This document shows positions 17,002-24,867 of a stretch of 43,996 nucleotides of DNA, in pieces. The notes beneath the pieces are model-generated. The model was not told the origin of the DNA. It worked only from the letters and a program-made list of their open reading frames with translations, and searched no databases. Origin of the DNA: Crocinitomicaceae bacterium (lineage in GTDB: Bacteria; Bacteroidota; Bacteroidia; Flavobacteriales_D; Sanyastnellaceae); NCBI GenBank assembly GCA_002693775.1, contig NZRP01000045.1:89014-133009 (forward strand). The letters are read 5' to 3'. Each line of letters begins with the position of its first letter. Position 1 is the stretch's first letter. The position numbers and the translations under genes are program-made.

Positions 17002-18069
17002 TTAGTAGTCCTTTATCCTGTTAAACTTTAAAGCCTTTAGCATCCACTTAGGAAGAGGTTGCTGTGGGTTTCTTTTAGTCACATTTAAAAATAGCCCCAG
17101 GTTTTTTAGAATAGGAATCTTATGAACTTCTATTAATTCTAGCCAACACTCATCTGGGTCATCTATGTAGGTACAATGTACAGATGTGTGATCTCCCATA
17201 CTTAGAGCATCATTTGTATCGCACCTAAAGCCAAAGCCTTTCTCGTCCAACACCTTCCCCAACTCGTTCATCCCTCTTACGTCGAATCCCAGGTGAGCAA
17301 TACCTATATCAGCCCAAATCCTTTCATCGAAAATAAATCGCCCTTTTCTATCTAGGGCTTGAATAAGTTCAATATTTGTTTCTCCCATTACTGCGGCAAA
17401 TCCGCCAGTGCTTGGTGAGGTTTGGGCTAAAACAATCCTTCTGTAGCGCTCAGTTCCTCCAGGAAGGTGTGCCCAATCTTCGAAAGTTCCCTCTCCATCA
17501 TAGAGAACCTTGTCGTAACCAAGAATTTCAGAATAAAGCTTGAGGCTTTCCTCAATACTACTTACTCCAATTGAACATCCCATGATACCTCCAGAAGGGT
17601 GACCATGATTTGTGAACCATTGATCTGATTCGAGGATTTGGAATAAGTTGTTGTCGTAATCTCTTAAGTAGAAGGTGAGTTTGCCTAGAGGATTCATGCA
17701 TAGCTCAGCATCGCATGAGTCACCCACGATTTCGCGAGCGTGCTCGTGCATTTTCCTAATATCTGGAGTCTTAACAGTCGTACATCCAATACCCAAATCT
17801 CCTTGAGCAAGATCGAATACTGGTCCTCTAGGCTTAAAAGAAGTAGGACACAGAACTTCCACAGAACACCCGCCTTGATGGTTAAGAACCATGCTTGCTC
17901 GTTTAGTAATGGTCTCTCCGTTACAATGAGAATCCATAAGTGGAGCTGCAGCAACTGCGTCGAAAAAAGGGATGTCTAGTCCAAATAATTTTCTGTATAG
18001 TTTTAAGCTAGCATCCATGTCAGATACTGCTATTCCAACGTGTTGTATTCCTTGAATTACGTAACTCAT
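17002..18069 (-). CDS. Double VOC (glyoxalase/dioxygenase superfamily) protein
   Basis: A 355-residue protein made of two vicinal-oxygen-chelate units. The first begins IQHVGIAVSDMDASLKLYRKLFG, broken here by its metal-side histidine at about 11; the second begins near residue 160 with GCSIGVSSIEESLKLYSEI. FYLRDYDNNLFQILE and CTYIDDPDECWLELIE are the closing strands of each unit, with metal-ligand-like glutamates. VOC proteins include glyoxalase I, extradiol dioxygenases and resistance proteins, and the activity here cannot be assigned. The last ~40 residues form a basic, hydrophobic tail. Its ATG overlaps the stop of the acyltransferase gene (ATGA), so the two are probably translated together. 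Confidence 0.82.
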   Translation of the reverse strand: MSYVIQGIQHVGIAVSDMDASLKLYRKLFGLDIPFFDAVAAAPLMDSHCNGETITKRASMVLNHQGGCSVEVLCPTSFKPRGPVFDLAQGDLGIGCTTVKTPDIRKMHEHAREIVGDSCDAELCMNPLGKLTFYLRDYDNNLFQILESDQWFTNHGHPSGGIMGCSIGVSSIEESLKLYSEILGYDKVLYDGEGTFEDWAHLPGGTERYRRIVLAQTSPSTGGFAAVMGETNIELIQALDRKGRFIFDERIWADIGIAHLGFDVRGMNELGKVLDEKGFGFRCDTNDALSMGDHTSVHCTYIDDPDECWLELIEVHKIPILKNLGLFLNVTKRNPQQPLPKWMLKALKFNRIKDY

Positions 18070-19394
18070 GATTTCATCACCTCTGTATATTTATTCCAAG
18101 CATCTCTCAAGGCACTCATTTTTTTATCCTTCCAAAATTTCTCTCCTTCAATAGCGTCCTTATGGTCAAATAATTTGTCTTGAAGTTTGCCATAAAATTT
18201 ATTTCCCCATGTAGCCCAAGACCAGAACCCAATAAAGCTGTACAAGAATGGTATATTTTTATAACTAGCAAGTAAAAGTCCTAAAGCAATAGCCATTAAT
18301 GTCCATGTCAGCGGGTATATAAACATGCCAGCACCAATTTTCATAGTACTCCTAAACTCTATTGCTTTAATTTTTTCTCCCCTTCTGTTGAGCAAGAACT
18401 GCTGCAGCGCTGTAGGAGCATTAAGCACCCAGCTTAAAGGCCTTAGCAATACCGCCAGATAATTCTTTCTTCTAATATTACCTGCATTTAAACCCCATGC
18501 CTCTGGTCTCATTGAAGAATTGTAACCTGCCTTTTCTAGTTCCTCAAAAGCTCCTCTCACTTTTTCCAACCAATCTAGATTTTCAGCTTTAGAAGCAAGT
18601 TCTTTAATCTTTTCGTTCTTTTCTTTCCATTCCAATCCCGCACTTTCAGTTGTGCGCAATGCTCTAACAAATGGATCGAGAATTTTATATTCTTTTGCAG
18701 GTTGAATGTCAGTAGTTAAATTGCTAAGAGCCGTAGAAATACGCTTATTTAAAGCAACATAGTTTATTAATCCAGACTCCTCATCAAACAAATCAACCCA
18801 CTCAATAGGTTCTCCAGCTCTAAGAGCTAGTCTTCTTCTGTAAGTAGGATATTCTTCATAGTCTAGGCCAAACGGAATCAGCTTTAGTCTTTCTAGGCTC
18901 TTGTGTTTGGCATATGATTTTCCAATGAGATCACTAACCCCCCTTTTAAGGCTTCTTACATGTCTTTCAGGATTGTGATTTCCTTCAGGGAAAAGAGCCA
19001 TTGATGCACCCATTTCTAATCGTTCAATGCAACAATTCCAAATTATTTCATTTCTTTCTCTTAGATCTTCAAGCCTATCCTTCTGCCTATAAATGGGCAT
19101 TTGGTTGAAAGAGTATAGCATTATTTTTGCAAATGGATTCCAGAAAACATCTGCCCTGGTAAGCCAATGGAATTGGCGAGTCATTACTCCGCAAATATTC
19201 AATGCATCCATCATCCCATTCTGGTGGTTGCCCACCATCACCATGGGTTCGTTTTTGGCTGGGAAGTTTTCTAAACCGGTAAGAACGTCGATTCTGTGAA
19301 ATCGTTTGGCCCCTTGACTCACTAAAAGCCGAGCAAGGAAATACCCCAAATGATACCGCTGAACAGGAGGAGTTAAAACAGGTCTTTTCTTCAT
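18066..19394 (-). CDS. PlsC-like lysophospholipid/glycerol-phosphate acyltransferase
   Basis: A 442-residue membrane-associated acyltransferase, larger than a standard PlsC (~240). The catalytic block is VGNHQNGMMDAL (H57, D63), an HX5D spacing instead of the HX4D of E. coli PlsC. The FPEG block (LFPEGNHNPERH) is present. After the catalytic domain come a helical region (residues ~240-330) and two or three transmembrane helices near 350-410. It presumably transfers an acyl chain to a lysophospholipid or another lipid at the inner membrane. It sits between pheT (1-base gap) and the VOC gene (4-base overlap), in the run that ends with phoB-phoR. A part in lipid change under low phosphate is speculative. 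Confidence 0.85.
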   Translation of the reverse strand: MKKRPVLTPPVQRYHLGYFLARLLVSQGAKRFHRIDVLTGLENFPAKNEPMVMVGNHQNGMMDALNICGVMTRQFHWLTRADVFWNPFAKIMLYSFNQMPIYRQKDRLEDLRERNEIIWNCCIERLEMGASMALFPEGNHNPERHVRSLKRGVSDLIGKSYAKHKSLERLKLIPFGLDYEEYPTYRRRLALRAGEPIEWVDLFDEESGLINYVALNKRISTALSNLTTDIQPAKEYKILDPFVRALRTTESAGLEWKEKNEKIKELASKAENLDWLEKVRGAFEELEKAGYNSSMRPEAWGLNAGNIRRKNYLAVLLRPLSWVLNAPTALQQFLLNRRGEKIKAIEFRSTMKIGAGMFIYPLTWTLMAIALGLLLASYKNIPFLYSFIGFWSWATWGNKFYGKLQDKLFDHKDAIEGEKFWKDKKMSALRDAWNKYTEVMKS

Positions 19395-19395
19395 T

Positions 19396-21849
19396 CTATC
19401 TAAGAGTAGCGCCAGTTTTTTCAGTGATAGCGTCTAAAATTCTAGCTACACACTTGTCAATTTTCTTGTCTGTAAGAGTTGCCGTCTGGTCCTGAATAGT
19501 CAGGCTAATTGCGTAACTAACCTTGCCCGGCTCAAGCTTATCGCCTTCATAAACGTCGAATAAGTTTACTGCTTTAAGAAGCTGCTTCTCAGCTCTTTCA
19601 GCTGCAGACTTGATGCTTTCAAAAGAAACTCCTTTGTCTATGATCAAGCTCAGATCTCTTCTTACTGAAGGGAATTTAGGCAAGTCTTGGGCTGTGATTT
19701 TGCGCTTCTTCCTAGCTTCTAGTAGTGGCTTCACGAGTAGATCAGCCCAGAAAACTTTGTCCTCAACGCCACACATGCTTGCAACATCAGGATGCACCAT
19801 GCCAAACCTTCCAATAACCTTTTCACCAATCAATATCTCATTGCCTTCAAGCAACAACCCGCCATCATCTGGCCTTTCGCAAACCTTGTGAGCAATCCCA
19901 ACTTGAGTAAGCAAGCTAACTACAGCTTCCTTAATTGTGAAAATATCGCTCTCAGCACTCCCTCTATACCAACTCTCCATTCCCTTATTTCCACACACAA
20001 ACAAGCTCAAGTGCTCAGTCTCAGAATAGCCCTTAGCCTTCTTAGCATAAGTCCTTCCAAACTCAAACAATCTCAAATTGCTAACCTTGTGATTCTTATT
20101 CCTTGCGATAGCTTCCAGACCTTGGAACACAAGACTCTGCCTCATAGCACCCAAGTCATTGCTCAATGGGTTTAAAATCTCAACAGCAGTTTTTGGATTC
20201 AAACTCTTGTCACTCACACTCTCAACATAAGAAGCCTTGGTAAGCGAATTTGACATAATTTCATTATATCCCTTTGCTACAAGAGTTGATGCTAGCCCAA
20301 ACAACACGTCCTCCCTATCAGGTCTATCAGGAATTTCTACAGTACTTGAAATAGTGGTAGGAATAGCAATTTGGTCAAACCCGTGTATCCTTAGAATTTC
20401 CTCAACAATATCAGCTGGTCTAGTAACATCACTCCGATAAGCGGGCACTTCTAATACCATCCTCTCATCGTTCTTGCTACTAACCTCAATATCTAAGCTC
20501 TCTAAAATCGACCCCACTCTGTCTCTGTCAAGAACGGCACCGATCACCCTATTCAGCATAGCCCATTCAATCTCAACGGTAGCGCCCTTCACATCTTCAG
20601 TGCTCCCAATAAATTCAGCACCAGTGACCTCGCCACCAGCCCACTCCATCACAAGCTCAGCAACTCTGCTAGCAGCGTGCTTTACCATGTTGGGATCTAT
20701 CTGTCTTTCAAATCTAAAAGACGCATCCGTCGAAAGTCCGTGCTTCTTAGCCGTCTTCCTAACAGACACAGGATTAAAGTATGCTGCTTCAATAACAACC
20801 CTAGTTGTCTTGTCAGTCACGCCATGCTTAGATCCGCCAAACACACCGGCAATACACATCGCCTCCTCTGCATCAGCAATCACAAGATCTACTGAGCTAA
20901 GCTTCCTCTCAACATCGTCAAGAGTAACTATTTTCTCACCCTCTCTGGCAAGTCTCACATTTAGCACTTCACCTCCAATAGTGTCATAATCGAAAGCGTG
21001 GAGTGGAGTGCCAAGTTCATGTAGTACGTAGTTAGTCGCATCAACAATGTTGTTGATAGGCCCCACGCCTATTGCTTTTAAAAAGCTCTGGATTTTATCT
21101 GGTGATGGCCCAACTTTTACATTGTCTATCTCTACAAGAGCATATTTGCTAGCTAAATCACTAGCTTCAACAGTAGCATTCAATCCTTTAAGACCCATTT
21201 TGAAATCTAAGCTCAATGAGCCGGGTGTTTTTACAGGTGCAAGTCCTGTTTCAGTAATCTCGCACACTGTTCCGTGCTCTAGTCCAGCTCTAAGATCTCT
21301 TGCAACACCCATGTGACCCATGGCGTCGTTCCTGTTTGGTGTTAAACCTATTTCTAGAACTTCATCTGTTCCAATATTGAATGCTTCGCTAGCTAGTGTG
21401 CCTGGCTTTAATGCAGAGTCTAGCTCCATAATCCCGCCAGTATCTTCTCCTAATCCCACTTCATCTTGGCCACAAAGCATTCCCATACTTACCTCGCCTC
21501 TAATTTTGCTCTTTTTGATTTTAAAAGGTTCGCCAGATACTGGGTAAAGAGTTGTGCCTACTGTTGCAACAAGCACGTGCAAGCCTGCTTTAGCATTTGG
21601 CGCTCCGCAAACAATGTCGAGTTCTTCCTTTCCAATGTTCACTTTGCAACATCTCAATCTGTCCGCGTTTGGGTGTTGCGAGCAGGCGGTGATTTCACCA
21701 ACTACAAGTCCTCTTAATCCACCTGTGATATCCTCTACCGTTTCAACACCCTCAATCTCAAGGCCTGTTGCTGTTAAAACTGCAGCAGCTTCAGTGGCAG
21801 AAACTGTAGTCGGTAAGAATTCTTTAATCTTTCTGTACGATACCTTCAT
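19396..21849 (-). CDS. pheT: Phenylalanine-tRNA ligase beta subunit
   Basis: The 817-residue beta subunit of the alpha2-beta2 enzyme that charges tRNA-Phe. The N-terminal tRNA-binding OB domain is seen at about residues 40-150 (VVGEITACSQHPNADRL, CGAPNA). B3/B4 editing-domain motifs follow (LHAFDYD), then B5 (GFDQIAIP region) and the C-terminal ferredoxin-fold anticodon-binding domain (KFPSVRRDLSLIID). It is full length. The alpha subunit pheS is not adjacent; it lies 4 kb away on the other strand. pheT leads a minus-strand run of acyltransferase, VOC, phoB and phoR. Its likely promoter forms half of a palindrome shared with tRNA-Pro. Confidence 0.97.
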   Translation of the reverse strand: MKVSYRKIKEFLPTTVSATEAAAVLTATGLEIEGVETVEDITGGLRGLVVGEITACSQHPNADRLRCCKVNIGKEELDIVCGAPNAKAGLHVLVATVGTTLYPVSGEPFKIKKSKIRGEVSMGMLCGQDEVGLGEDTGGIMELDSALKPGTLASEAFNIGTDEVLEIGLTPNRNDAMGHMGVARDLRAGLEHGTVCEITETGLAPVKTPGSLSLDFKMGLKGLNATVEASDLASKYALVEIDNVKVGPSPDKIQSFLKAIGVGPINNIVDATNYVLHELGTPLHAFDYDTIGGEVLNVRLAREGEKIVTLDDVERKLSSVDLVIADAEEAMCIAGVFGGSKHGVTDKTTRVVIEAAYFNPVSVRKTAKKHGLSTDASFRFERQIDPNMVKHAASRVAELVMEWAGGEVTGAEFIGSTEDVKGATVEIEWAMLNRVIGAVLDRDRVGSILESLDIEVSSKNDERMVLEVPAYRSDVTRPADIVEEILRIHGFDQIAIPTTISSTVEIPDRPDREDVLFGLASTLVAKGYNEIMSNSLTKASYVESVSDKSLNPKTAVEILNPLSNDLGAMRQSLVFQGLEAIARNKNHKVSNLRLFEFGRTYAKKAKGYSETEHLSLFVCGNKGMESWYRGSAESDIFTIKEAVVSLLTQVGIAHKVCERPDDGGLLLEGNEILIGEKVIGRFGMVHPDVASMCGVEDKVFWADLLVKPLLEARKKRKITAQDLPKFPSVRRDLSLIIDKGVSFESIKSAAERAEKQLLKAVNLFDVYEGDKLEPGKVSYAISLTIQDQTATLTDKKIDKCVARILDAITEKTGATLR

Positions 21850-21868
21850 GGTCTATCTTAAAGTTGGT

Positions 21869-21885
21869 CAAAGTTAATAACTTTG
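21869..21885. promoter_or_regulatory. Palindromic back-to-back -7 elements for pheT and tRNA-Pro
   Basis: CAAAGTTAATAACTTTG is a perfect 8-1-8 inverted repeat. Each arm is an exact TAnnTTTG element: TAACTTTG at 21878-21885 points to tRNA-Pro, and its mirror at 21869-21876 points to pheT. Clear -33 elements are not evident. The spacing to the tRNA (12 bases) and to the pheT ATG (20 bases) suits transcription starts. Confidence 0.5.
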
Positions 21886-21896
21886 CTCCTCCGATT

Positions 21897-21969
21897 CGGG
21901 ATGTAGCTCAGTTGGTAGAGTACGCGTCTGGGGGACGTGTGGTCGCTGGTTCAAGTCCAGTCATCCCGA
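21897..21969 (+). tRNA. tRNA-Pro (anticodon GGG)
   Basis: The cloverleaf can be drawn by hand. The acceptor is CGGGATG with CATCCCG, the D arm is GCTC...GAGT, the anticodon stem is CGCGT/ACGTG around loop CTGGGGG (anticodon GGG), and the T arm is CTGGT-TCAAGTC-CAG-type. The first pair C1-G72 and discriminator A73 are proline identity features. CCA is not encoded. A strong terminator follows within 6 bases. Confidence 0.93.
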
Positions 21970-21974
21970 CATTG

Positions 21975-21999
21975 AAAAGAGGGGCTTTGCTCCTCTTTT
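21975..21999 (+). terminator. Rho-independent terminator after tRNA-Pro
   Basis: The stem AAAAGAGG pairs with CCTCTTTT and extends inward through GC/GC around a TTT loop. It is followed by TACTATTTTT. It ends the tRNA transcript 6 bases past the discriminator base and separates it from the gene at 22031. Confidence 0.85.
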
Positions 22000-22030
22000 A
22001 CTATTTTTGTCAAGTCATATTTATTCATTC

Positions 22031-22366
22031 ATGAAATACAGACCATCATACACAAAATTAGACTCTTTCAAACGAATTGTGTTCTTTATGTTGATGGCTC
22101 TATTTGCAAGTAGTTTTTTATCGAAAAATGTGCTGTTTAATTACAGCAATGATAAAGCTGAATTGATAGAACTTTTAGAAAATAGTGAGGAGACTGAAAC
22201 TGAAACTGAAAGGGGAGAAGATAAAAAAGAAATAGATGACTATACTAGTGTTTTAGGGCATTTTGTTCAGCAAACTAAGGTGATGAGTCACTATGCTGAG
22301 AATACAGAATATAGTTGGATTACTAGATATAGTGAAGTTCTAACACCCCCTCCGGACTTAGTATAA
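22031..22366 (+). CDS. Hypothetical protein with N-terminal membrane segment
   Basis: A protein of 111 residues starting at the ATG at 22031 (MKYRPSYTK). The frame opens earlier, at a TTG in the tRNA terminator trailer, which is unlikely to be used. A hydrophobic stretch (IVFFMLMALFASSFL) could be a signal or anchor. After it comes a highly charged Glu/Thr/Lys segment (ETETETERGEDKKEID) and a short C-terminus with a PPP. I recognise no family. It precedes the SulP transporter gene on the same strand with 81 bases between, and shares its AT-rich composition. Confidence 0.6.
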   Translation: MKYRPSYTKLDSFKRIVFFMLMALFASSFLSKNVLFNYSNDKAELIELLENSEETETETERGEDKKEIDDYTSVLGHFVQQTKVMSHYAENTEYSWITRYSEVLTPPPDLV

Positions 22367-22378
22367 TCGGATGTTCGC

Positions 22379-22438
22379 CCGCTAGCGGCAAGTAATCATA
22401 TTGCTAGCAAAACTTTCTAACCGCGCTGAATTAAGCGC
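22379..22438. promoter_or_regulatory. Cluster of three palindromes upstream of the SulP gene
   Basis: CCGCTAGCGG (22379-22388) and TTGCTAGCAA (22401-22410) are perfect 10-base palindromes with the same GCTAGC core, 22 bases centre to centre. GCGCTGAATTAAGCGC (22423-22438) is a 16-base palindrome with one mismatched pair. They fill most of the 81-base gap before SulP. They could be operators; alternatively the two GCTAGC cores can pair as an RNA hairpin. Confidence 0.4.
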
Positions 22439-22447
22439 AAAAACATT

Positions 22448-24040
22448 ATGAAGATGAATTCAAATAATAAGTTTGGATTATTAAGTAATCTAAAAAATGA
22501 TATTCCTGCAAGTATTGTAGTATTCCTAGTTGCAGTACCTCTTTGTTTAGGTATTGCACTGGGTTCTTTTGGTTCGATAGAGGATACGGAACTTGCCAAT
22601 GCGATGCTCGAAAACAATTTTATGGCTGGGATTATCGCCGGAATTATTGGAGGAATAGTAGTAGCTGCGATTAGCGGTTCTCCATTGGGTGTAAGTGGTC
22701 CTGCAGCTGGTTTAATGACAATCGTAGCAGCTCAAATTTATACTCTAAAAACATACGAGGTTTTCCTTTTGGCTGTTGTACTAGCGGGATTAATACAAAT
22801 TCTTCTTGGCTTTTTAAAGGCAGGTAAAATAGGGATGTATTTTCCTTCTTCTGTAATTAGAGGAATGTTAGCTGGAATTGGGATAGTAATAATTAAAAAA
22901 CAAATACCATATGCATTAGGCTCCTATGATAAATCTTTCTCTGGTTGGTTTGAAAATATTAGTTGGCCTGTAATAACAATTACACTTGTGTCTCTAATTA
23001 TTCTACTAATCTGGGAAACCCCATTTATGAAAAGGATAAAATTGTTTACTATTATCCAAGGTCCACTAGTTGCTGTATTATCTTCAATAGGTTTAGGTCG
23101 TTATTTCTATGATGAATTACAACCAAAATTTAAAGAAGTTGAGCAGGTTTCGGATACAATAGCATCAACGGTTCAAACAATAGATTTGGATACACTCAAA
23201 TTAGTGAATGTAAAAGTTCTTGATTCTTTAGGCGATATCGGTAGCCTATTCACATTTCCCGACTTTTCATTAGTAAACTTTTCAAATTCTGAAGTTTACA
23301 TTGCTGCAATCACAATTGCTATTGTTGCAAGTCTTGAAACACTTTTATGTGTTGAGGCTACTGATAAAATCGATCCTTACAAAAGGATAACTCCAACAAA
23401 TAGAGAATTAATTGCACAAGGTGCTGGAAATATGTTTTCAGGATTTATAGGAGGCCTACCGATAACACAGGTTATAGTTAGAAGTTCAGCAAATATTCAA
23501 TCCGGTGGTAAAACCAAAATGTCAGCAATTCTTCATGGTATCCTACTATTTATATGTGTTGTTTTTATCCCAAACTTTTTAAATATGATACCACTTGGCT
23601 GCCTTGCTGCAATTCTCTTTGTGGTTGGATATAAGTTAGCTAAGCCAGCTTTATTTATTGAAATGTACAGTAAAGGATGGAAAAACTTTGCTCCATATAT
23701 TCTAACAATATTTGTGATAGTTCAATTTGACTTGTTATTGGGGATTGGAGCTGGTTTAGGTTTATCTCTGTTGTTATTGTTACTGAGCATAATGACGAAC
23801 TCGTATACAAAGTCAGAGGAAAATGGAACTATAAAAATTATTCTATCCGAAAATCTTACTTTCTTAAATAGAGCAAAAATTAAAGAAGCACTGGATGATA
23901 TATCTGATGATGATGATGTTATCATAGATTGTAGTAAAACGAAAACCATGCACATAGATGTTCTTGATGTTATTCAAGACTACAAAGACAACTCATCAGA
24001 GAGAAAAGGCTCAGTAGAAATAAATGGACTACGAATTTGA
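22448..24040 (+). CDS. SulP family inorganic anion transporter with STAS domain
   Basis: A 530-residue inner-membrane transporter of the SLC26/SulP family, which carries sulfate, bicarbonate or other anions. The N-terminal signature (DIPASIVVFLVAVPLCLGIALG) and GSPLGVSGPAAGL are visible, then about 10-12 helices, and GGLPITQVIVRSSANIQSGG of the SulP core. A cytoplasmic STAS-like domain occupies the last ~90 residues (DVIIDCSKTKTMHIDVLDVI). Many Bacteroidota SulP genes sit by a carbonic anhydrase; none is here, so bicarbonate is only a guess. Codon use is clearly more AT-rich than in neighbours such as pheT. Its last 17 bases overlap the next gene's start. Confidence 0.92.
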   Translation: MKMNSNNKFGLLSNLKNDIPASIVVFLVAVPLCLGIALGSFGSIEDTELANAMLENNFMAGIIAGIIGGIVVAAISGSPLGVSGPAAGLMTIVAAQIYTLKTYEVFLLAVVLAGLIQILLGFLKAGKIGMYFPSSVIRGMLAGIGIVIIKKQIPYALGSYDKSFSGWFENISWPVITITLVSLIILLIWETPFMKRIKLFTIIQGPLVAVLSSIGLGRYFYDELQPKFKEVEQVSDTIASTVQTIDLDTLKLVNVKVLDSLGDIGSLFTFPDFSLVNFSNSEVYIAAITIAIVASLETLLCVEATDKIDPYKRITPTNRELIAQGAGNMFSGFIGGLPITQVIVRSSANIQSGGKTKMSAILHGILLFICVVFIPNFLNMIPLGCLAAILFVVGYKLAKPALFIEMYSKGWKNFAPYILTIFVIVQFDLLLGIGAGLGLSLLLLLLSIMTNSYTKSEENGTIKIILSENLTFLNRAKIKEALDDISDDDDVIIDCSKTKTMHIDVLDVIQDYKDNSSERKGSVEINGLRI

Positions 24041-24368
24041 AAGAGACTGGAATAAGCTGATGAAACTGTTGATGGATAGGTTTGGCGAGCAGCCAGATAT
24101 TACATCAGCAATTTTTTCAGTGGGGCTTCAGGAAGCGGGGATGGGTAGTAGATCGTATAAAAAGGATGATAAGATGAATCTGATGCATGTCGGAGTTTGT
24201 ACGCTTTTGGAGCCTCTGGGCTATTATAAAAGTGTAGGACATGACGAGGATGGATGGCCACACTTTGAAAGAGTTAAGGAGTTGCCAAATCTTAAACCTG
24301 AGGAACAAGAATTAATGATGAGGAGGCAGATAGTCGATTATTTCGCTAATTGGATAAGTCAAAGTTAA
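24024..24368 (+). CDS. Conserved hypothetical protein (small, cytosolic)
   Basis: A 114-residue soluble protein beginning MDYEFERDWNKLMKLL, with a GLQEAGMG motif, then LMHVGVCTLLEPLGYY and an acidic-aromatic C-terminus. I have the impression of a family conserved in Bacteroidota, but cannot name a function. There is no signal peptide or metal motif. The ATG lies 17 bases inside the SulP reading frame. Base composition shifts towards higher GC at its start, so it may be an older resident gene that the SulP frame runs into. A terminator follows at 24382. Confidence 0.72.
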   Translation: MDYEFERDWNKLMKLLMDRFGEQPDITSAIFSVGLQEAGMGSRSYKKDDKMNLMHVGVCTLLEPLGYYKSVGHDEDGWPHFERVKELPNLKPEEQELMMRRQIVDYFANWISQS

Positions 24369-24381
24369 TTGGTTTATATAA

Positions 24382-24412
24382 AAAAAGCCCAGCAGAAAAT
24401 GCCGGGCTTTTT
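24382..24412. terminator. Bidirectional rho-independent terminator
   Basis: AAAAAGCCCAGCA pairs with TGCCGGGCTTTTT (one mismatch) around loop GAAAA, with T-runs in both directions. It sits between the convergent ends of the small cytosolic protein gene and the lipoprotein gene at 24434 and can serve both. Confidence 0.88.
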
Positions 24413-24433
24413 ATTTATGGTAATATTTAAATT

Positions 24434-24817
24434 TTACTCTACAATAATAGTTTCAGAGTTGGTCTCCATTTCCTCAATCTTAATTAGACCGCTTCCATAA
24501 AGAGCTCCTTTAGTCACTTCGATGTCTAAAACTGCGAACCCAGCTTGACCTCCTACATAGTAGTCAGAGAAATTAAAGGTTACGAAACCCTCGTCAGACG
24601 TTAATTGAATAGTATCAAACCTTGGTTCACCCACGAAGTCTTGATCTAAAGATCCAAGAGCGTAAAGCCTGACTTCCGCCTCATCTACTGGGACTTCCTC
24701 GCCTACAGAGTTGATTCTAACAACGGTTACATTTGCGATAGTTTCTTCTACTTCGAAGCAGCCTGAAGCGAAAATTGAAATTACTGCGAGAGTGAATACA
24801 GGAAAAAAGCGGTTCAT
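24434..24817 (-). CDS. Small hypothetical lipoprotein
   Basis: A protein of 127 residues. I chose the ATG at 24817, giving MNRFFPVFTLAVISIFASGC with a lipobox; the frame runs 15 codons further upstream. The mature part has an immunoglobulin-like or carboxypeptidase-regulatory-like beta pattern (VDEAEVRLYALGS, SDEGFVTFNFSDYYVGGQAGF), as found in small envelope lipoproteins. It diverges from the cyclophilin-parvulin gene with 50 bases between start codons. No function is known to me. Confidence 0.72.
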   Translation of the reverse strand: MNRFFPVFTLAVISIFASGCFEVEETIANVTVVRINSVGEEVPVDEAEVRLYALGSLDQDFVGEPRFDTIQLTSDEGFVTFNFSDYYVGGQAGFAVLDIEVTKGALYGSGLIKIEEMETNSETIIVE

Positions 24818-24831
24818 TGCTGGTAGGTTTA

Positions 24832-24839
24832 TAACTTTG
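24832..24839 (+). promoter_or_regulatory. Predicted -7 element for the cyclophilin-parvulin gene
   Basis: TAACTTTG matches TAnnTTTG exactly, 28 bases before the ATG at 24868, in the divergent gap. No clear -33 partner is seen. Confidence 0.4.
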
Positions 24840-24867
24840 TAGTTCTTAATTCTGAAAGTCAAATATC

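Noticed and set aside
19610-21717. Several plus-strand frames of 70-170 codons opposite pheT
   Set aside because: All are in the shadow of pheT; they are Ser/Leu-rich and have no plausible starts or motifs.
22007-22030. TTG start for the hypothetical gene after tRNA-Pro
   Set aside because: It lies in the trailer of the tRNA terminator; the ATG at 22031 is better placed before the hydrophobic segment.
22379-22438. A CRISPR-like or insertion-sequence end repeat
   Set aside because: The palindromes differ from each other, there are only three, and no cas or transposase gene is present.
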